NCBI RefSeq assembly: GCF_030286555.1
Contig: NZ_JASVWF010000004.1
Span: 62,001 to 126,000, forward strand
Direction of reading: 5' to 3'
DNA: 64,000 bases
From: Actinomycetospora termitidis
GTDB taxonomy: Bacteria > Actinomycetota > Actinomycetes > Mycobacteriales > Pseudonocardiaceae
Part shown: piece by piece, positions 1 to 12,820 of the stretch
How the letters are laid out: every line of letters starts with the position of its first letter
How positions within the stretch are numbered: position 1 is the first letter of the stretch
Program-made: the position numbers and the translations under genes
Notes under the pieces: model-generated
The model's input: only the letters and a program-made list of their open reading frames with translations
Databases searched by the model: none
What the model was told of the DNA's origin: nothing

Positions 1-185
1 CCACGGACACCGGATGGGCGGACGAGGCGACCACGGCCGCCGTCGGGAAGCAGCTGCCCCGCGGGCGGTGGAACCGCCCGGAGGAGGCCGCGGACGTCGT
101 CGCCCTGCTGCTCGACGGGCGGGCGGCGACGATCACCGGTCAGGTCGTGGACGCCGAGGGCGGGTTCCGCCGGTGGACGGCGTAG
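1..185 (+). CDS. Short-chain dehydrogenase/reductase, C-terminal fragment
   Basis: Only the last 60 or so codons lie in the window; the reading frame is open from base 3 to a TAG at 183-185. The translated end begins TDTGW, continues with a RWNRPEEAADVVALLL segment and ends ITGQVVDAEGGF. This is the usual C-terminal part of classical SDR oxidoreductases: the P-G-x-x-x-T loop after the catalytic YxxxK, the helix after it, and the ITGQ..xDGG strand. The cofactor-binding and catalytic residues lie upstream of the window, so the substrate cannot be inferred. A 96-bp gap separates it from the next gene. Confidence 0.8.
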   Translation, partial: TDTGWADEATTAAVGKQLPRGRWNRPEEAADVVALLLDGRAATITGQVVDAEGGFRRWTA

Positions 186-281
186 CCACGGGGCGCACGA
201 CCATGGTCACCCGGTAGCCTGCCGCCACCGCCGAGGACCCGTCGTGGTCCGCGTCGGTCCACGACCACCAGCCGAAGGGGT

Positions 282-692
282 ATGACCGTGTCGGTCGGGC
301 AGATCGCGGCGATCATCGCCGCGGTGGCGTTCGTGATCCTGGTGCTGCTGCTGGCCGTTCCCTTGATCAAGCTGGGTCGCACGCTGGACGAGGCGACCAT
401 CGCCATCCGCAAGGCGCACGAGGGGTCCGCCCCGCTGCTGGACGACGCCCAGGTCACGCTGACCACGGTGAACACCCAGCTCGAGCGCGTCGACGGCGTG
501 ACCGCGAGCGCCCAGGCGGTCGCCGCGAACACCCGGGCGCTGAGCTCGCTGTTCACCGCCACCCTGGGCGGGCCACTGGTGAAGGCGGCGGCCCTGTCCT
601 ACGGGCTGCGCAAGGCCAGCCAGGCACGCAAGCTGAAGAACGCACCGCCCTCGAAGCGGTCCACCAAGAGCAAGCGGAGTTCCCGCGCATGA
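282..692 (+). CDS. DUF948 domain membrane-anchored protein
   Basis: A 136-residue protein with one N-terminal membrane helix (about residues 7-29, rich in Ile, Ala, Val and Leu). A helical region with regular heptad-like spacing follows (about 35-90), then a very basic Lys/Arg/Ser tail. This is the architecture of the DUF948 family, found directly upstream of alaS in many actinobacteria. Its function is unknown; an extended coiled coil on a membrane anchor is what can be seen. It overlaps the next gene by 4 bp (ATGA), so the two are probably translated together. ATG at 282 gives the full membrane helix. Confidence 0.85.
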   Translation: MTVSVGQIAAIIAAVAFVILVLLLAVPLIKLGRTLDEATIAIRKAHEGSAPLLDDAQVTLTTVNTQLERVDGVTASAQAVAANTRALSSLFTATLGGPLVKAAALSYGLRKASQARKLKNAPPSKRSTKSKRSSRA

Positions 693-1003
693 AGCGTCTG
701 TTCTGGGTGGGCGTCGGCGTCGCCATCGGCGTCAGCGCCACCCGCAAGGTCAACCAGGTCACCCAGCGCGCCACCCCGGCCGGCATGGGCGCCAGCCTCG
801 GCGAGGGTCTGCGCGAGCTCGGGGCCGGTCTCGGGGCGTTCGGCGCCGAGGTGCGCGCGGGGATGAACGAGCGGGAGCAGGAGCTGTACTCGCTGGTCGA
901 GGACACCACCGAGATCCCGGTGCGTCCGGAGCCGTCGTTCGTCGAGCCGTCGCCGAGCGGGCGGCACGCCCGAGCGTCCCGGCGGGGGGCCGCCGGGCGC
1001 TGA
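689..1003 (+). CDS. Small conserved actinobacterial protein (DUF6167-like)
   Basis: A 104-residue protein beginning MKRLFWVGVGVAIGVSATRK, a short Gly/Val-rich hydrophobic stretch that could be a single membrane segment, followed by a Gly/Ala-rich helix with glycine spacing and an acidic then Arg-rich tail. It resembles the short DUF6167 proteins that sit between the DUF948 gene and alaS in actinobacteria; this assignment is from memory of the family. The ATG overlaps the stop of the preceding gene (ATGA). No catalytic motif is visible. An 87-bp gap follows before alaS. Confidence 0.75.
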   Translation: MKRLFWVGVGVAIGVSATRKVNQVTQRATPAGMGASLGEGLRELGAGLGAFGAEVRAGMNEREQELYSLVEDTTEIPVRPEPSFVEPSPSGRHARASRRGAAGR

Positions 1004-1090
1004 GCGCGCCCCGTCCGCGGCGCCCCCGCCCGTCGCGCCCGTTCCACCGCCGAGCCGAGAGGCTCCACGCACCCACGAGCAGGACCACAC

Positions 1091-3784
<2,694 letters not shown>

Positions 3785-3786
3785 CG

Positions 3787-4233
3787 GTGACGGGGCGCGT
3801 GCTCGGGGTCGACGTCGGCGCGGTGCGCGTCGGCGTCGCCCTCTCCGATCCCGCCGGAGTGCTCGCGACGCCGCTCGTTACCCTCGATCGCGACGAGACG
3901 ACGTGGTCCGACCTGGACCAGCTCACCGATCTCGTCGCCGAACACGAGGTCGTGGAGGTGGTCGTGGGCCTGCCCCGCACCCTGGCCGGGCGTGAGGGCC
4001 CGGCCGCGCGGGCCGCTCTCGGCTACGCCGACGACCTCCGCGAGGTGTTCGACGAGCGCGGGGTGTCGGGGGTGCCGGTGACGATGGCCGACGAGCGGCT
4101 CTCCACGGTGTCGGCGGGGCGCATGCTCTCCGACCGGGGGGTGAAGGGCCGCGCGCAGCGCCGGGTGATCGACCAGGCGGCGGCGGTCGAGATCCTGCAG
4201 ACCTGGCTCGACGCCCGCCGGGCGGCCCCGTGA
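3787..4233 (+). CDS. ruvX: Putative pre-16S rRNA nuclease / Holliday junction resolvase-like YqgF
   Basis: A 148-residue YqgF/RuvX protein with an RNase H-like fold. The N-terminal VDVGAVRVGVALSD contains the first catalytic Asp; VVVGLPRTLAGREGPAA, VTMADERLSTVSAGR and the later DQAAAVEILQTWLD carry the rest of the family signature, including the glutamate of DER and the final Asp. In bacteria the family processes the 5' end of 16S rRNA, and resolvase activity has also been proposed. The GTG start follows alaS by 2 bp and the stop overlaps the mltG start (GTGA), so alaS-ruvX-mltG-aroE form one transcription unit. Confidence 0.95.
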   Translation: MTGRVLGVDVGAVRVGVALSDPAGVLATPLVTLDRDETTWSDLDQLTDLVAEHEVVEVVVGLPRTLAGREGPAARAALGYADDLREVFDERGVSGVPVTMADERLSTVSAGRMLSDRGVKGRAQRRVIDQAAAVEILQTWLDARRAAP

Positions 4234-5969
4234 GCCGCGACCCGTCGCGCCCGCCCCGCCTCGTGGCGATGTCGGCGTCCTCGGGCGCCGAGCACCGGGA
4301 CGGCGCCACGTCGACGGAGCAGGGCGGCTCCGGGTCGCGCGAGGTCCGCGTGCCGCGGCGCAGTCGCGGGCTGCGCCGGCCGGGCGAGGCCGACGACGGA
4401 CGGGACGCCACCCGCCGTCGGGAACCCGAACCGCCCACCACCGCCCTGGCCGCACGGCCGGCCCCGGACGCCGACGAGCACGACGCGGTGACCGACACCC
4501 TCGTCCGCGAGCCCGCTCCGGGCGTGCCCTCGCGCGTCGGGCTCCCCGGCCCGCCCCCGCGGACCGTCCGGCCCGGTCCCGGTCCGCAGGAGGCGCGGCG
4601 GGCGCCGCGGGCGGAGCAGTCGTGGCGGGAGCAGCCGCGACCCGAGGCCCGACCCGAGCCGACCGAGCACACGCGGCCCGTCGCGACGGGCCGCCCGGGC
4701 GCGGATCCCGCCGCCCCGAACGCGTCGAGCGGTCCCGCACCCCGGCCGGCCCCGCGCGACGAGCAGGGGGAGGGGCTCGACCTGTTCGGCGGCCTCGCGG
4801 CCGCCCCGCCGTCGGACGCCTCGGGTCCCGACGACGAGCGCCCGGCCCGCCGGCGGCGGCTGGTGCTGCCGGTCGTGGCCGGGGTGCTGCTGCTGGCCCT
4901 CGTCGGCGGGGCGTTCTTCGCCCGCGACCTGTGGGGGATCGTGTTCCCGCCCGACTTCGACGGTCCGGGCAGCGGGCACGTGGTGGTCCAGGTCGCCGAC
5001 GGCGACTCCACCCGCGACATCGGCGAGAGCCTGGTGACCGACGGCGTGGTCGCCTCCGCCCGCGGGTTCGGTCAGGCCGCCGAGGACGACCCGCGCGGCC
5101 GCGGCATCCAGCCGGGCTACTACGACATGGCGCGCGGCATGCCCGCCGCCCAGGCCGTGACCCGCATGCTCGACCCGGCCGCGCGCCTGGGCCGCCTCGA
5201 GGTCCGCGGCGGCACCCAGCTCGACGACACGGCCGGGGCGGGGAACGCCCGGGTGCCCGGGGTCCTGAGCCTGATCTCCGAGGCCACGTGCGTGGTCGAG
5301 GAGTCCGGTGAGCGCCGCTGCACCTCCGTGGACGACCTGCGGCGCACCATGTCCACCACCGACCCCGCGGAGCTCGGGGTGCCGGACTGGGCGCTCGACG
5401 GCGCCCGCCGCGCACTGCCCGAGCGCCGTCTCGAGGGCCTCGTGGCCCCGGGGACGTACGACGTGCGGCCGGGGGCCGACGCCGCCGACGCCCTCACCTC
5501 GGTGGTGCGCGGGTCGGCGGAGCGGCTGGAGTCGAGCGGGCTCGTGACGAAGGCCGCGGCGAACGACGTCACGCCGTACCAGGCCCTGGTCGTCGCCTCG
5601 ATCGCCGAGCGCGAGGGCATCGAGGCCGACTTCGGGAAGATCGCCCGCGTCGTCTACAACCGGCTGCCGATCCCGATGCGGCTGCAGATGGACTCGACGA
5701 TCAACTACCCGCTCGACCGGCAGACGCTCCTGACCACCCCGGTCGACCGCGCCGCGCCCGGCCCCTACAACACCTACCTCAACTTCGGGCTGCCGCCGAC
5801 GCCGATCGGCGCGGTCTCCGGGCCGGCCCTCACCGCGGCCCTCGGCCCGGATGCCGGCGGCTGGGTCTACTTCGTGAAGTGCGAGAACTCGGGCGCGTCG
5901 TGCTTCGCGGTCTCCCCGGAGGAGCACGACGCGAACCGGCGCCTGGCGCAGGCCCGCGGGGTGTACTGA
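4230..5969 (+). CDS. mltG: Endolytic murein transglycosylase MltG (YceG family)
   Basis: Predicted to cleave nascent peptidoglycan strands at the membrane and so set glycan length. Residues 1-205 are a disordered Pro/Arg/Asp-rich cytoplasmic extension, far longer than in E. coli but common in actinobacteria. One membrane helix follows (about 211-231), then the LysM-like and YceG domains. The catalytic region reads VVASIAEREG, containing the family glutamate; MRLQMDSTINYPL and PYNTYLNFGLPPTPI are the other signatures. Its stop shares a base with the aroE start (TGATG). The conserved link between a cell-wall enzyme and the aro genes is seen in mycobacteria too. Confidence 0.95.
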   Translation: MSRDPSRPPRLVAMSASSGAEHRDGATSTEQGGSGSREVRVPRRSRGLRRPGEADDGRDATRRREPEPPTTALAARPAPDADEHDAVTDTLVREPAPGVPSRVGLPGPPPRTVRPGPGPQEARRAPRAEQSWREQPRPEARPEPTEHTRPVATGRPGADPAAPNASSGPAPRPAPRDEQGEGLDLFGGLAAAPPSDASGPDDERPARRRRLVLPVVAGVLLLALVGGAFFARDLWGIVFPPDFDGPGSGHVVVQVADGDSTRDIGESLVTDGVVASARGFGQAAEDDPRGRGIQPGYYDMARGMPAAQAVTRMLDPAARLGRLEVRGGTQLDDTAGAGNARVPGVLSLISEATCVVEESGERRCTSVDDLRRTMSTTDPAELGVPDWALDGARRALPERRLEGLVAPGTYDVRPGADAADALTSVVRGSAERLESSGLVTKAAANDVTPYQALVVASIAEREGIEADFGKIARVVYNRLPIPMRLQMDSTINYPLDRQTLLTTPVDRAAPGPYNTYLNFGLPPTPIGAVSGPALTAALGPDAGGWVYFVKCENSGASCFAVSPEEHDANRRLAQARGVY

Positions 5970-6841
5970 TGGCCGGGGCCCGGCGGGCCGCGGTGCTGGG
6001 GTCGCCGGTCGCCCACTCGCTCTCGCCGGTGCTGCACGACGCCGCCTACGAGGCGCTCGGCCTGCGGGGCTGGACCTACGAGCGCGTCGAGTGCACCGCG
6101 GAGCAGCTGCCGGCCCTGGTGGGCGGGCTCGACGGGTCGTGGGTCGGGCTGTCGGTGACGATGCCGGGGAAGAAGGCCGCCCTGGCGGTCGCGTCCGAGG
6201 CCTCGGGCCGGGCGCGGCGCCTCGGGGTGGCCAACACCCTCGTCCGGACCGACGGCGGGTGGGTCGCGGACTGCACCGACGTCGACGGCGTGGCCGGGGC
6301 CCTGCGCGCCGCCGGGGTGCCGCAGCCGGCGCCGCTCGCCGCGGGTCTGCGCGACGTCGTGGTGCTGGGCGCGGGGGCGACCGCCTCGGCCGCCGTCGGG
6401 GGGCTCTACGAGCTGGGGAACGAGGACGTGACCCTGGTCGTGCGCGACCCCGCGCGCGCGGTGGAGACGGTCGCGGTGATCGACGCCTACGGCATGCGCG
6501 GCCTCGTGCGCACCTTCGGCCGGGTCGGCGAGGTGGACCTGGCGCGCGCGAAGGCCCTGGTGAACACCACCCCGGCGGGTGTCGTCGACGATGCGCTCGC
6601 CGACGGCCTGGTCGCCGGGCTGCCCGACGACGCCGTCGTGCTGGACGCGGTGTACCACCCGTGGCCGACCCCGCTCGCCGCCGCGGCCGGGCGCCGGGGC
6701 CTCGCGGTGGCCACCGGCCTGGACATGTTGCTGCACCAGGCGTTCGGGCAGGTCGAGCAGTTCACCGGGTGCAGCGCACCCCGCCGGGAGATGCATCGCG
6801 CGCTGGTCCGTGCGACGCGCTTCGACGTCCGTCCGCCGTAG
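5969..6841 (+). CDS. aroE: Shikimate dehydrogenase
   Basis: Reduces 3-dehydroshikimate to shikimate with NADPH. It has 290 residues. Shikimate-binding SLSPVLHDAAYEALGL is near the N-terminus; SVTMPGKKAAL contains the catalytic Lys; the Asp partner is in DCTDVDGV, where the usual Asn before Thr-Asp is Cys, a substitution I cannot weigh without alignment. The NADP fold follows (VVLGAGATASAAVGGLYELG). The ATG at 5969 is chosen over an upstream in-frame ATG because it overlaps the mltG stop and gives the standard N-terminus. The gene ends 93 bp before the prepilin peptidase. Confidence 0.95.
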   Translation: MAGARRAAVLGSPVAHSLSPVLHDAAYEALGLRGWTYERVECTAEQLPALVGGLDGSWVGLSVTMPGKKAALAVASEASGRARRLGVANTLVRTDGGWVADCTDVDGVAGALRAAGVPQPAPLAAGLRDVVVLGAGATASAAVGGLYELGNEDVTLVVRDPARAVETVAVIDAYGMRGLVRTFGRVGEVDLARAKALVNTTPAGVVDDALADGLVAGLPDDAVVLDAVYHPWPTPLAAAAGRRGLAVATGLDMLLHQAFGQVEQFTGCSAPRREMHRALVRATRFDVRPP

Positions 6842-6934
6842 CGCTCCGTCCCCACCGGCACGTTGGAGCGGGTTGTCCACAGCCGGACCGGCACCGCGTG
6901 ACGGCGGGGAGATGCCCGGCCCACGCTCGGCGTC

Positions 6935-7549
6935 GTGGTGATGTGGCTGGACGTGGTCCTGGGGGTGCTGGCGCCGCTCGGCGTCGGGGCGGTCGTCGGC
7001 GCTGGGGTGCGCCGGGGCCTGGCGGCGACCCGGCGCGGGGTGCTGCTCGCGGCCGGGTGGTGCGAGGCGGGCGTGGGCCTGGCCTGGGCCGTGGTCGGGA
7101 CGGCGGCGGTGCTCGGCGGCGTGTCGCCGGCGGCCGTGCCGGTCCTGTTCGTGGTGTCGGTGGTCGGGGTCGCCGGAGTGGCCACCGACCTGGCGGTGGG
7201 CCGGCTGCCCGACGCCGTGACGCTCCCCGCGGTCCCGGTCGGGTGGGCTGCCCTGGTGCCGCTGGGCGGGTCGGCGGTGCTCGCCGGGGTGGCCGGGACC
7301 CTGGTGCTCGGCGGGGTGCACGCCCTGGTCGGGGTGCTCGCCCCGGGATCGACGGGTGGTGGGGACGTCAAGCTGGCGGCGGCGCTCGGCGGGCCGCTCG
7401 CGGCGGCGGGCTGGTGGACGGTCGCGCTCGTGCCGGTGGCGGCCGCCGTGCTGCTGGTCGCGGCGGCGGCGGTCCTGCGCCGGCGGGCGCTGCCCCTCGG
7501 CCCACCGCTGCTCGGCGTGAGCTGGATCGTCCTCCTGGCCTCGGCCTGA
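6935..7549 (+). CDS. Prepilin peptidase (A24 family), short form
   Basis: A 204-residue polytopic membrane protein with about six helices. The two aspartates of A24 peptidases are visible in [18 protein letters not shown] and in [15 protein letters not shown] (GxGD motif). It lacks the N-terminal methylase domain of full PilD, as expected of the short actinobacterial form that would process Flp/Tad-type prepilins. No pilus genes lie nearby; its position between aroE and aroC matches Rv2551c in M. tuberculosis. The start is GTG 6935 or ATG 6941; the choice changes two residues. Confidence 0.88.
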   Translation: MVMWLDVVLGVLAPLGVGAVVGAGVRRGLAATRRGVLLAAGWCEAGVGLAWAVVGTAAVLGGVSPAAVPVLFVVSVVGVAGVATDLAVGRLPDAVTLPAVPVGWAALVPLGGSAVLAGVAGTLVLGGVHALVGVLAPGSTGGGDVKLAAALGGPLAAAGWWTVALVPVAAAVLLVAAAAVLRRRALPLGPPLLGVSWIVLLASA

Positions 7550-7574
7550 GGAGCCGGACGGAGGACATGGAACG

Positions 7575-8776
7575 ATGGCGGGCGTGTTGCGGTGGTTGAC
7601 GGCGGGAGAGTCGCACGGTCCGGCCCTGACGGCGATGCTCGAGGGCATGGTCGCGGGGGTCTCGGTGTCCTCGAAGGAGATCGCGGCGGAGTTGGCCCGC
7701 CGCCGGTTGGGGTACGGCCGCGGGGCCCGGATGAGCTTCGAGGCCGACGACCTGGAGATCCTCGGCGGGGTCCGGCACGGGCTGACCCAGGGCGGCCCGG
7801 TGGCGCTGCGCATCGGCAACACCGAGTGGCCGAAGTGGGAGACGGTCATGGCCGCCGACCCGGTCGACCCGGACCTGATCGAGGGCCGCGCCCGCAACGC
7901 CCCGCTCACCCGCCCGCGCCCCGGTCACGCCGACCTCGCGGGGATGACGAAGTACGGCTTCGACGAGGCCCGCCCGGTGCTGGAGCGCGCGTCGGCCCGC
8001 GAGACCGCGGCCAAGGTCGCGCTCGGCGCCGTCGCGAAGGCGTTCCTGGCCCAGGCCCTCGGGGTCGAGGTGCTCTCGCACGTGGTGTCGCTCGGGACCG
8101 CGGACGCGACCCCGGACACGATCCCGATGCCAGGGGACGGCGAGCGGATCGACGCCTCCCCGACCCGGGCGGTCGACGAGGAGTCCACCGCCCGCATGGT
8201 CGCCGAGGTGGACGCCGCCAAGGAGGACGGCGACACCCTGGGCGGGGTCGTGGAGGTCGTGGCGCACGGGCTGCCGGTCGGCCTCGGTTCCTACGTGCAG
8301 GCCGACCGTCGCCTCGACGCCCGCCTGGCCGCCGCGCTGATGGGGATCCAGGCGATGAAGGGCGTCGAGATCGGCGACGGGTTCACCACCGCTCGGCGCC
8401 GCGGCTCGGCTGCGCACGACGAGATGGACCGTGCCGACGGGTCCGGGATCGACCGGGCGACCAACCGCGCCGGCGGCATCGAGGGCGGCATGACCAACGG
8501 CGAGCCGCTGCGGGCGCGCGTCGCGATGAAGCCGATCTCGACGGTGCCCCGCGCCCTGCGCACGGTGGACCTCGCGACCGGTGAGGCCGCCACCGCCCAC
8601 CACCAGCGCTCCGACGTGTGTGCCGTACCGGCCGCGGGCGTGGTGGCCGAGGCCCTCGTCGCGCTGGTGCTCGCCGACGCCGCCCTGGAGAAGTTCGGGG
8701 GCGACTCGCTGGCCGAGACCGCCCGGAACGCCGCCGCCTACCGGGCGGGCATCGACCCGCTGCGGGTCGTGGAGTG

Positions 8777-8777
<1 letters not shown>
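7575..8777 (+). CDS. aroC: Chorismate synthase
   Basis: Catalyses the last shikimate-pathway step, EPSP to chorismate, using reduced FMN. It is 400 residues long, normal for actinobacteria. Signatures visible are [19 protein letters not shown] at the N-terminus, [20 protein letters not shown] with the FMN/EPSP arginines, and [18 protein letters not shown] near residue 300. ATG at 7575 follows a weak purine stretch (GGAGGACA-like, 7563-7569). The TGA overlaps the aroK ATG (TGATG), so translation is coupled. Confidence 0.97.
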
Positions 8778-10388
<1,611 letters not shown>

Positions 10389-10392
10389 GGCG

Positions 10393-10932
10393 GTGCGGCC
10401 CCGGGCGGACGTCGTCGGCGCGCACGCCCGCACCGACCCGGAGCACTACCAGCGCGGCGCGGGGGAGGGGCGGAGCACGGCGCCGGACGTCGTCCTGACG
10501 ATGCTCCGCCTGCTCGATCTGGCCCGGGGCGCCGTGGTCCTCGAGATCGGTACCGGGTCGGGGTTCGCGGCGGGGGTGCTCTCCCGGGCGGTCGGGGACG
10601 ACGGCACCGTCCGGTCCGTGGAGCTCGACGTCGAGGTCGCCGCGCGGGCACGCCGGCTGCTCGCCGCGGACGGCCGGGCGAACGTGTCGGTCTCCGTGCG
10701 CGACGGGCTCCGCACGGTCCCGGACGGCGGACCGGTCGACCGGCTCGTCGCCTTCGTCTCGGTCGCGGCGGCGGTCCCGGAGTGCTGGATCGGGGCGGTC
10801 CGACCGGGTGGTCTGCTGGTCGTCCCGGTCCGTGACCGCCGCGGCGTCGTCCGGTTCCGCCGCACGGCGGACGGCCGCACGCTGTCCCCGGAGCGCACGA
10901 TCGGCGCCGCCTTCGGCCGACCCCACCTGTGA
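10393..10932 (+). CDS. PCMT-like SAM-dependent methyltransferase
   Basis: A 179-residue class I methyltransferase. The SAM motif I reads VVLEIGTGSGFAAGVLSR (about residues 48-65), preceded by STAPDVVLTMLRLLDL, which corresponds to the S-x-P-x-x-x-x-M-L segment of protein-L-isoaspartate O-methyltransferases. Motif post I (VELDVEVAARARRLL) and a late RPGGLLVVPV strand are also present. It is shorter than true Pcm (about 210-230 residues), so the substrate may differ. It starts 4 bp after aroB and is probably cotranscribed with it, in the place where aroQ/aroD occurs in relatives. The GTG start is the only reasonable one. Confidence 0.75.
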   Translation: MRPRADVVGAHARTDPEHYQRGAGEGRSTAPDVVLTMLRLLDLARGAVVLEIGTGSGFAAGVLSRAVGDDGTVRSVELDVEVAARARRLLAADGRANVSVSVRDGLRTVPDGGPVDRLVAFVSVAAAVPECWIGAVRPGGLLVVPVRDRRGVVRFRRTADGRTLSPERTIGAAFGRPHL

Positions 10933-10952
10933 CCGGTGCGGGCGCCCCGCCC

Positions 10953-11882
10953 TCAGCCCGCCGGGGCCGGTTCGCGTTCGACGAAGGCCCCGACGTCGGG
11001 CCGGCGGTCCCCGGTCCGGGCCGCCCCGATCCCGGCCGTCACCACGAGCACGATCCCGGCGACGGCTACGACGGACGGCACCTGACCGAGGATCACCGCG
11101 CCCACCAGCAGGGCGATCGCGGGCTCGAGGGCCATGAGGGTGCCGAAGGCGCCGGCCGCGAGCCTCCGCAGCGCGAGCAGTTCGAGGGCGAACGGCACCA
11201 CGGGCAGCAGCAGCGCGAGCCCGAGGCCGGTCAGCAGCACCGGCCACGTCGCGACCGCGCCGAGGTCGGGCACGACGAGGCCCGCCACGGCCCCGCTGAC
11301 CAGGCCCGCCACCGGCATCGACACCGCGAGCCCCTGCAGGCCGGTCACGGTGTCGCCGACCCGCTGGGTGAGCAGGATGTAGCCGGCCCAGCACGCCGCG
11401 GCCGCGAGGGCGAACCCCACGCCGACCGGGTCGGCGCCGCCGTGCCACGGCTCGGTGAGCAGGACGACCCCGCCCGCCGCGAGCACCGGCCACAGCAGCC
11501 CGGCCCCGCGGCCGCGCAGCACCGCGACCCCGAGCGGACCGAGGAACTCGATCGCGGACGCCGTGCCGAGCGGGATGCGCGCCACGGCCGCCATGAACAG
11601 CATCGTCAGGCCCGCCGTCACCACCCCGAGACCGACGGCCGCGCCGAACGACGAGCGCGTGAACGACGACGGGCGCGGTCGGACGATCACCAGGAGCAGC
11701 ACCCCCGCCCAGACGAGGCGCAGGGCCGCGACCCCCTCCGGCGGGACGATCGCGAACAGGCTCACCGAGGCGGCGAGCCCGAGTTGGACGCAGGACATGG
11801 ACCCGAGGGCGAGGACGGCGCCGGAGCGGGCACGGGCGGTGGACACGGCGCGAGTCAACGCGGGTGGATCGTCCGCGTCCAC
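10953..11882 (-). CDS. EamA/DMT family exporter (RhtA-like)
   Basis: A 309-residue membrane protein with ten predicted helices arranged as two EamA repeats (about residues 20-140 and 150-285), as in the drug/metabolite transporters. The closest type I recognise is the RhtA-like threonine/homoserine exporter family, but substrate cannot be read from sequence. It is transcribed divergently from a LysR gene 38 bp away, with a 13-bp palindrome between them, so the LysR protein probably controls it. The GTG at 11882 is the furthest start that leaves room for the shared promoter region. Its 3' end faces the methyltransferase gene. Confidence 0.85.
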   Translation of the reverse strand: MDADDPPALTRAVSTARARSGAVLALGSMSCVQLGLAASVSLFAIVPPEGVAALRLVWAGVLLLVIVRPRPSSFTRSSFGAAVGLGVVTAGLTMLFMAAVARIPLGTASAIEFLGPLGVAVLRGRGAGLLWPVLAAGGVVLLTEPWHGGADPVGVGFALAAAACWAGYILLTQRVGDTVTGLQGLAVSMPVAGLVSGAVAGLVVPDLGAVATWPVLLTGLGLALLLPVVPFALELLALRRLAAGAFGTLMALEPAIALLVGAVILGQVPSVVAVAGIVLVVTAGIGAARTGDRRPDVGAFVEREPAPAG

Positions 11883-11891
11883 GTGAGAAAC

Positions 11892-11904
11892 ACGGACGGT
11901 CCGT
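11892..11904. promoter_or_regulatory. Palindrome ACGGAC-G-GTCCGT between EamA and LysR genes
   Basis: A perfect 6+1+6 palindrome in the 38-bp divergent gap. A TAGAAT hexamer (11908-11913) on the plus strand lies just before the lysR GTG at 11921, so lysR mRNA may be nearly leaderless. A LysR protein binding the palindrome would sit over both promoters. LysR sites are usually T-N11-A dyads, so this could also serve another regulator. Confidence 0.4.
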
Positions 11905-11920
11905 TCGTAGAATCCCGACG

Positions 11921-12811
11921 GTGGACACGCGGCGCCTGCCCTACCTGGTCGAACTCGCCCGGCTCGGGTCGATGCGCGCGGTCGCCGACGTGACGGGGAC
12001 CTCCACCTCGGTGGTCTCGCAGCAGATCGCGGCCCTGGCGAGAGAGGTCGGCGCGACGCTCGTGGAGCCCGACGGCCGCCGCGTCCGGCTCACCCCGGCC
12101 GGGCACCGGCTCGCCGAGCACGGGATCGACCTGCTCGCCGCCATCGACGCGGCCGTCGAGGACCTCGACCCGGGCGCCGAGCCCAGCGGCACCGTCCGGG
12201 TCGCCGGCTTCGCCACCGCGATCCGCCGCTCGCTCATGCCGATCGTCGCCGAGTTCGCCACCCGCCACCCGGGCGTGCGGCTCACGTTCCGCGAGCACGA
12301 ACCGACCGAGGCGCTCGGCCTGCTCGAGGCGGACGCCGTCGACCTCGCGCTGGTCTACGACTACGACCTCGCCCCGTCCGCCGTCCCGATCCCCGCCTCC
12401 GCCCACGTCGGCGAGGTGCTCTGGGAGGCCCGCTGGGGTCTCGGGGTCCCCGACGACGGGAGTCCGGCACCGTCCGCGGACACCTCGCCCGGCGTCCTCG
12501 CCGCCTACGCCGACCGCGAGTGGATCGGCAACTCCCGCAACAGCGCGGACGAGGAGGTGCTCCGCCTGCTCGCCTCGACGGCGGGCTTCGTCCCGCGCAT
12601 GACGCACGAGGCCGACAGCCTGGACCTGGTGGACGACCTGGTCGTCGCCGGCCTCGGGGTCGGCCTCCTGCCGCACGACCGACCGGTGGCCCCGGGCGTC
12701 CGGGTCCTGGACCTCCCGGACCCGCTCGTGCGGCTGCGCTGCCGACCGGTCACCCGGCGCGGACGGAGCTCCTGGCCACCGCTCGCGGCGGTCCTGCGGA
12801 CGCTGCGCTGA
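11921..12811 (+). CDS. LysR family transcriptional regulator
   Basis: A 296-residue protein with the LysR winged helix at residues 1-60 (RLPYLVELARLGSMRAVADVTG, then STSVVSQQIAALAREVG) and a periplasmic-binding-like effector domain from about residue 87 (GTVRVAGFATAIRRSLMP). The GTG at 11921 is chosen over an in-frame ATG at 11864 because it puts the helix-turn-helix at the N-terminus and avoids overlap with the divergent exporter gene. The natural target is that exporter. The inducer is unknown; an amino acid or related metabolite would fit an RhtA-like partner. Confidence 0.9.
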   Translation: MDTRRLPYLVELARLGSMRAVADVTGTSTSVVSQQIAALAREVGATLVEPDGRRVRLTPAGHRLAEHGIDLLAAIDAAVEDLDPGAEPSGTVRVAGFATAIRRSLMPIVAEFATRHPGVRLTFREHEPTEALGLLEADAVDLALVYDYDLAPSAVPIPASAHVGEVLWEARWGLGVPDDGSPAPSADTSPGVLAAYADREWIGNSRNSADEEVLRLLASTAGFVPRMTHEADSLDLVDDLVVAGLGVGLLPHDRPVAPGVRVLDLPDPLVRLRCRPVTRRGRSSWPPLAAVLRTLR

Positions 12812-12820
12812 GCGCCCCGG

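Noticed and set aside
10393-10932. True protein-L-isoaspartate O-methyltransferase (pcm)
   Set aside because: SAM motif and upstream S-x-P segment agree, but the protein is 30-50 residues short, so only PCMT-like is claimed.
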